A DNA stretch of 64,000 nt, from contig CBDICN010000002.1 in assembly GCA_965277355.1 (NCBI GenBank), positions 1 to 64,000 on the forward strand. The letters are read 5' to 3'. The notes beneath the pieces are model-generated. The model saw only the letters and a program-made list of their open reading frames with translations. It was not told where the DNA came from and made no database searches. The position numbers and the translations under genes were made by a program. The stretch comes from RH-AL1 sp965277355. Its GTDB lineage: Bacteria; Pseudomonadota; Alphaproteobacteria; Rhizobiales; Beijerinckiaceae. Below, piece by piece: positions 58,979 to 64,000 of this stretch (the stretch's first letter is position 1; each line of letters opens with the position of its first letter).

Positions 58979-60376
58979 TCACTCGTGGATCATCGCGTGG
59001 CGCGAGCGGCGCGGATCGACGACCTTGAAATCGGCGTGCTCGGCGGGCTGGTTCGCTCTGTACGGCTCGGCCAGCGACTTGCCCTTCCACTCGTAGCAGA
59101 CCGTGCCGGGCGGGTTCCGGTAGGGGCCGGGATCGCGGTAGTCGCCCTTGGCGAGGCCGGGCCGCACCTTCACCAAGGTGAACATGCCGCCCATCTCCAC
59201 CGGGCCGAACTGGCCCTTGCCGGTCATCATCGGCAGCGTGTTCTCCGGCAGCTTCATGTGCATGCCGGACATTGCGCCCATGCCGGTGGAGCCCATCGGC
59301 ATGTAGCCCGGCGCGAGCTTGTCGATCGTCTTCGCCGTCCGATCCATGTTGACGCCGATGTAGGTGCGAACCTGATGGCCCATCGCGTTCATCGTGTGAT
59401 GAGCCTTGTGACAGTGGAAGGCCCAGTCGCCGGGATTGTTGGCGACGAACTCGACGGCGCGCATCTGGCCGACCGCGCAATCGACCGCCGCCTCAGGCCA
59501 CCATGCCCGCTCGTCGACCCAGCCGCCGTCGGTCCCGGACACGTGGAAGCTGTGGCCGTGGATGTGGATTGGATGATTGGTCATCGACAGGTTGCCGAAG
59601 CGGATGCGCACCTTCTCGCCTTGGCCGGCGACGATCGGGTCGATGCCGGGGAAAACTCGCGAGTTGAAGGTCCAGATATTGAAGTCGAGCATCTCGGCGA
59701 CCTTTGGGGTCCGGGTGCCCGGCTCGATCAGATGCGCGTTCAGGAGAAAGACGTAGTCGCGGTCGACGCGACGGAAGTTGGGGTCGCGCGGATGGACCAC
59801 GAAGAAGCCCATCATGCCCATCGCCATCTGGGTCATCTCGTCGGAGTGCGGGTGGTACATGTGGGTGCCGGAGCTCGGCAGCACGAACTCGTAGACGAAC
59901 GTCTTGCCCGGCGGGATGCCGGGCTGCGTCACCCCCATCACCCCGTCCATGCCGTTGACGATGTCCATGCCGTGCCAATGGATCGTCGTCGGCTCGGGCA
60001 GGTGGTTGGTGACGAAGATGCGGACCTTCTCGCCCTCGACCGCCTCGATCGTCGGCCCCGGGCTCTGCCCGTTGTAGCCCCACAGGTTCGCCGTCATGCC
60101 TGGCGCGATCTCGCGGACCACCGGCTCGGCCAGCAGGTGGAACTCCTTCCAGTCGCCGTTCATCCGGAACGGCAGGGTCCAGCCGTTCAGCGTCGCCACG
60201 GGGTTATAGTTCGGGCCGCTCGTCGGATGCAGCGGCGGCTGCATTTGCGTTTCGCGCATGATCGCCGCCTCGGGAATGCCGGCGGCCTGCGCGCGGCCGC
60301 TGACCATCGCGGCCGAGGCGAGCGCGAGTCCGCCGCCGAGAACGCCGCGCCGTGTGGTGGTGTCGAACGGACTCAT
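58979..60376 (-). CDS. Tat-exported multicopper oxidase
   Basis: A 465-residue periplasmic multicopper oxidase, probably oxidising Cu(I) to the less toxic Cu(II). The N-terminus has a twin-arginine signal (TTRRGVLGGGLALASAAMV). All four copper-ligand motifs are present in order: TTIHWHGMD, GTHMYHPHSDEM, HPIHIHGHSFHV and AFHCHKAHHTMNAM. The segment before the C-terminus is Met-rich (MPMGSTGMGAMSGMHMK), as in CopA/CueO-like enzymes. Only two cupredoxin domains' worth of spacing separates the motifs, so a compact form is possible. Confidence 0.93.
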   Translation of the reverse strand: MSPFDTTTRRGVLGGGLALASAAMVSGRAQAAGIPEAAIMRETQMQPPLHPTSGPNYNPVATLNGWTLPFRMNGDWKEFHLLAEPVVREIAPGMTANLWGYNGQSPGPTIEAVEGEKVRIFVTNHLPEPTTIHWHGMDIVNGMDGVMGVTQPGIPPGKTFVYEFVLPSSGTHMYHPHSDEMTQMAMGMMGFFVVHPRDPNFRRVDRDYVFLLNAHLIEPGTRTPKVAEMLDFNIWTFNSRVFPGIDPIVAGQGEKVRIRFGNLSMTNHPIHIHGHSFHVSGTDGGWVDERAWWPEAAVDCAVGQMRAVEFVANNPGDWAFHCHKAHHTMNAMGHQVRTYIGVNMDRTAKTIDKLAPGYMPMGSTGMGAMSGMHMKLPENTLPMMTGKGQFGPVEMGGMFTLVKVRPGLAKGDYRDPGPYRNPPGTVCYEWKGKSLAEPYRANQPAEHADFKVVDPRRSRHAMIHE

Positions 60377-60407
60377 GGTCGTCCTCCTTGAATGGTTTGC
60401 CTGCGGT

Positions 60408-61889
60408 TCAATTCGAAGCTTGCGTGGTGCCCGTTACCGGCGCGGGCGAAGGCGACGCCGGGCCCAGCCCGTTGCCGACCAGCGCCGCCTTGAGGTCGAC
60501 GGCCGCGATGAAAAAGTCGCGCCGCGCGGTGATCGCGCTGCCGTTGGTGACGACGCGCGCCCTCGCGTCGATGAGCAGTTGCGTCACGTCGATGAGCATA
60601 CCGTTGGTCTGCACCGCCGATTCGCCGAGGATCGTCTTTTGCAGCGGCAGCACGCGGTCGGCGTAGTACCGCGCGAGGTCGTAACTGCCGCGGTAGCGCG
60701 TGTAGGCTTCGCGCGCCTGCGAGCGGGCGTCGATGGCGCGCTGGGCCAGCCGGCTGGCGGCGGCAAGATAGGTCTCCCGGGCGCCCCGGACCTTACTCTC
60801 CCCGAAGTCGTAGATGGGGATCGTGAAGTCGGCGGTGAAGCCGTCGCGGATCAACCGGCTGCGGTTCTCCGTGCCGAGCTTCGAGCCGCCGGTGTCGCCG
60901 GAATGTTCGTCGTCGTGCTGATAGGATAAGTTTACGTCGGAGACGTAACGCGTGGCCGTCGTCAGTCCGAGTTGGCGCGCCAGCGCGTCGAGGTCGTGGC
61001 GCCCCGCCCGCAGGTCGAGCCGCTCCGTCAGCGCCTTCGCCTCGACGTTTCGCTCCGTGTCGATCCTCGGCGGCAGCGGCGGCAGGCCCTTGGGGAGCTT
61101 GAACTCGATCTCCGGCCCCCACAGGCCGAGCAGCCGCGTCAGCCGCTCCCGCTCGGCGCGCGCCTGCAGTTTCGAATTGGCGAACTGCGCCCCGACCTCG
61201 GTGTAGAAGGCGTCCTGGCGCGCCTGTTCGAGCTTGTTGAGGTTGCCGGCCTCGCCGAGTTGCTTGGCGAGCTCGGCGGCCGCGCGGGCGCTCGACACCG
61301 TCCTGTCGAGAAACACGTTCTGGTCCTGCGCCGCGACGGTGACGTAAAACTGCCGCCCGACCTCGGCGGCGAGCGCCATCACCTCCCCCGCGGTCCGCCA
61401 TTGCGCCGCCTTGAACTGTTCCGACGCGATCGCCTGCCGCGCCGGCAGCGTCGCCAGCGCGAAGAGGCTGCCGGCGACCTGGCTCACTGTCTCCAAGTCG
61501 CCCATGCCGGTGAGCAGGTCGAGCGAGAACCGTGGCTCGGGCGGCAGGCTGGCGCGCACGAACGCGGCCTCCGACACGCCGAGCTCGTAGAAGGATGCCT
61601 GCAGCGCACGGTTGCGCAGGAACGCGACCTGGACCGCCCGGTCGACCGTGAGCGGCTTGCGCAACAGGCGAGCGGCGCGGTCCCGCGCGGTCTCCGCCTG
61701 CGCTTCGTCGGCGACCTTGGCCACGTCCTTGTCGAGGCGGTCGGCGACGGTCGCGACGACGGGCGCCATCCCCCCGTCGGGCGAGAAGCCGACGCAGCCG
61801 CCGAGCAGCAGCGCCGCTGCCGCGATGCCGAGCGCGCACGCCGACCTGACCGTCGGCGCCATGCCGGCGAATGCCGCTTGGGGCGTCAT
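60408..61889 (-). CDS. CusC/CopB-like outer-membrane lipoprotein channel
   Basis: A 493-residue TolC-family protein with a lipoprotein signal (IAAAALLLGGCVGF, Cys at the lipobox). Two halves of repeated helices follow: LTVDRAVQVAFLRNRALQAS, LFALATLPARQAIASEQFKA and FTIPIYDFGESKVRGARETY. It fits the outer channel of a copper efflux system. No RND pump or membrane-fusion gene lies beside it in this window, so its inner-membrane partner is unknown. Its start overlaps the Met-rich gene by four bases. Confidence 0.85.
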   Translation of the reverse strand: MTPQAAFAGMAPTVRSACALGIAAAALLLGGCVGFSPDGGMAPVVATVADRLDKDVAKVADEAQAETARDRAARLLRKPLTVDRAVQVAFLRNRALQASFYELGVSEAAFVRASLPPEPRFSLDLLTGMGDLETVSQVAGSLFALATLPARQAIASEQFKAAQWRTAGEVMALAAEVGRQFYVTVAAQDQNVFLDRTVSSARAAAELAKQLGEAGNLNKLEQARQDAFYTEVGAQFANSKLQARAERERLTRLLGLWGPEIEFKLPKGLPPLPPRIDTERNVEAKALTERLDLRAGRHDLDALARQLGLTTATRYVSDVNLSYQHDDEHSGDTGGSKLGTENRSRLIRDGFTADFTIPIYDFGESKVRGARETYLAAASRLAQRAIDARSQAREAYTRYRGSYDLARYYADRVLPLQKTILGESAVQTNGMLIDVTQLLIDARARVVTNGSAITARRDFFIAAVDLKAALVGNGLGPASPSPAPVTGTTQASN

Positions 61890-62227
61890 TTGCCGCCTCC
61901 CATGCCGGGCATCCCGGACATTCCGCCTTTCGGGTGTTTTCCGGACCCGGGCTCGCCGCCCATGCCGGACATCCCGCCCATCCCGCCCATTGCCGGCATC
62001 CGACCCATCGAGTCGCCGGCGGCGGGCGTGACGTCGCGGTTCAACTGGATCCAATCCTTGGTTCCGACCGGAGCGAACGGTTTCAGCCCTGCCGTCGGCG
62101 ACGGCGGCGGCCGCCACCCGCTCGAGATCGCGGGATCGTCCGGGGCAAGGAGAGAGTCCGGGCTCGCGAGCGCGCATGTGGCGAACGACAGCCCGACGAG
62201 GGCGGCCAACGTGACGGTGAAGCGCAT
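61886..62227 (-). CDS. Secreted Met/Gly-rich copper-binding protein
   Basis: A 113-residue secreted protein with signal peptide (FTVTLAALVGLSFATCALAS). The C-terminal third is built from Met-Gly units (RMPAMGGMGGMSGMGG, GGMSGMPGMGGGK) with one His. Such Met clusters bind Cu(I) in periplasmic copper proteins. It overlaps the channel gene start (ATGA), so it is co-translated with the efflux channel and oxidase. It is probably a copper sponge or donor for the oxidase (inference). Confidence 0.75.
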   Translation of the reverse strand: MRFTVTLAALVGLSFATCALASPDSLLAPDDPAISSGWRPPPSPTAGLKPFAPVGTKDWIQLNRDVTPAAGDSMGRMPAMGGMGGMSGMGGEPGSGKHPKGGMSGMPGMGGGK

Positions 62228-62391
62228 TGTCGACTCCGGGGATGCACGCGGCGTCCCGTATGGCGGGACGCGCTGAGGATCCGAATGGGAGGCCAGCCGA
62301 ACGGCGCGGCGGCGTGCTCCCAGCTGTCTAGCGGCGTGCGGCGACCTCGCGGCCTTGCGCACGTCCGCGGCGGATCATCATCCGCCGCCGA

Positions 62392-62811
62392 TCAGGCGGC
62401 TATGGGAGGTCGCTTGGGAAGGCCGAGAACCGTATCGGTTCGGCGCAGGTCGCCCGCGAGGAGCGGCATCGCGGCCGGGAGGGAGTCTCGTTCCGAGAAC
62501 CCGGCCGCGGCCAGGGGAGAAAAACAAGTTGGTCCGCAGCAAGCCGCGTCGCAACACTTCCCGCCATGATGCGAGGGGCAGTGCCGCTCATGTTCGGCAT
62601 GGCCGGAGATCGCCGGGGCGTCGACCGCGTTGCTCGTCATCAGGCCGGCGGCGTGATGATGCCCATGGACAGTGTGGGTCGCGGCAACAGTGTGGATCGC
62701 GGCGTTGGCATGGTGATGCGCGGCGGCGGCCATGGTCGGGTGCACCGCCATCGACAGCATCGCCACGATCATCAGAAAGCCGCGGAACAGCCGCACGCGT
62801 CGGACCCCCAT
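62392..62811 (-). CDS. Cys/His-rich DUF2946-like secreted protein
   Basis: A 139-residue protein, first gene of the metal operon. It has one N-terminal helix (GFLMIVAMLSMAVHPTMAAA), a His-rich part (AAHHHANAAIH, VHGHHHAAG) and a Cys/His cluster (ERHCPSHHGGKCCDAACCGP). It resembles the DUF2946 protein of the first copper locus in layout. Copper or zinc binding in the periplasm is likely. The start is uncertain: ATG at 62811 or 62772. Confidence 0.6.
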   Translation of the reverse strand: MGVRRVRLFRGFLMIVAMLSMAVHPTMAAAAHHHANAAIHTVAATHTVHGHHHAAGLMTSNAVDAPAISGHAEHERHCPSHHGGKCCDAACCGPTCFSPLAAAGFSERDSLPAAMPLLAGDLRRTDTVLGLPKRPPIAA

Positions 62812-63030
62812 GCCGGCGCAAGGGTTGGCACGCCCGAGGGTTTCCCGCAAGATCGCTTTCGTCACACCGATCGACTGCTTGCAGCATCGATGGACGCCGA
62901 CACGCTCGAAGCAGACGCCGAGATCGATGCGGGCGGCGGGGATTTTCCGCCGCCGCTTTTGCACCGCCTCATGGACGCGCCCGCGTCATCGGCCTAAGTC
63001 ACACATTCCTTTCGCAGCCGAAGGGCATTC

Positions 63031-64000
<970 letters not shown>

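Noticed and set aside
57109..60391. Long plus-strand open frames opposite the permease, DUF2231 and oxidase genes
   Set aside because: Shadow frames in GC-rich DNA; the minus-strand genes carry signal peptides, helices and copper motifs.

Overview
The window is GC-rich alphaproteobacterial DNA, most likely Hyphomicrobiales (Rhizobiales). The evidence is the rhizobial-type exopolysaccharide machinery (ExoF, ExoP, ExoY and ExoQ-like proteins), a DUF1640 protein, an HrcA repressor, and housekeeping genes (parC, recO, ilvI-ilvH, ilvC, a MaeB-type malic enzyme) of alphaproteobacterial type. I cannot name the genus from sequence alone.

Layout. (1) 1-4.5 kb, minus strand: end of exbD, exbB, a WD40 protein overlapping a CobW/YjiA-type metallochaperone GTPase, a glutathione S-transferase-like protein and a small unknown protein. 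(2) 4.6-9.5 kb: a remnant of the hrcA 3' end, a copper module (DUF2946 protein, outer-membrane-like protein, CopC, CopD), intact hrcA and tRNA-Gln(TTG). (3) 10-45 kb: a large surface-polysaccharide locus. It holds an FkbM methyltransferase, five GT4 enzymes, a GT8, a GT2 and one unclassified glycosyltransferase. It also has a CDP-deoxysugar operon ending in a GMC-oxidoreductase/SDR fusion, UDP-galactopyranose mutase, GH16 glycanase, TetR regulator, TolC-like channel, Wzy/ExoQ-like polymerase, ExoP-like copolymerase, ExoY-like initiating transferase, Wzx flippase, Gmd, a hexapeptide acyltransferase and ExoF. Two nearly identical IS630-family copies in opposite orientation sit inside it and at its right edge. 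(4) 45.9-56 kb: core genes parC, recO, ilvI, ilvH and ilvC, interrupted by a toxin-antitoxin pair, a broken SDR gene and small secreted proteins. ilvI has a short leader peptide containing Leu-Ile-Val followed by a terminator, which looks like a classical attenuator. (5) 56.5-62.8 kb: a second copper/metal operon on the minus strand (Cys/His-rich DUF2946-like protein, Met-rich secreted protein, CusC/CopB-like channel, Tat-exported multicopper oxidase, DUF2231 protein, ArsP-like permease). (6) The start of a malic enzyme gene at the right edge.

How the genes work together. The polysaccharide locus looks like a complete Wzx/Wzy-dependent pathway: lipid-linked initiation, glycosyltransfer with galactofuranose and CDP- and GDP-deoxyhexoses, flipping, polymerisation controlled by an ExoP-like protein that lacks its Walker A lysine, and export through ExoF and possibly the TolC-like protein. 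The two copper modules both lie beside short duplicated 3' ends of core genes (hrcA and ilvC), which suggests a common way of acquiring cargo. The most unusual items are the GMC-SDR fusion in the CDP-sugar operon, the glycine/threonine/proline-rich repeat inserted in the TolC-like protein, the copied 3' ends, and an IS insertion placed exactly in the stop codon of glf.
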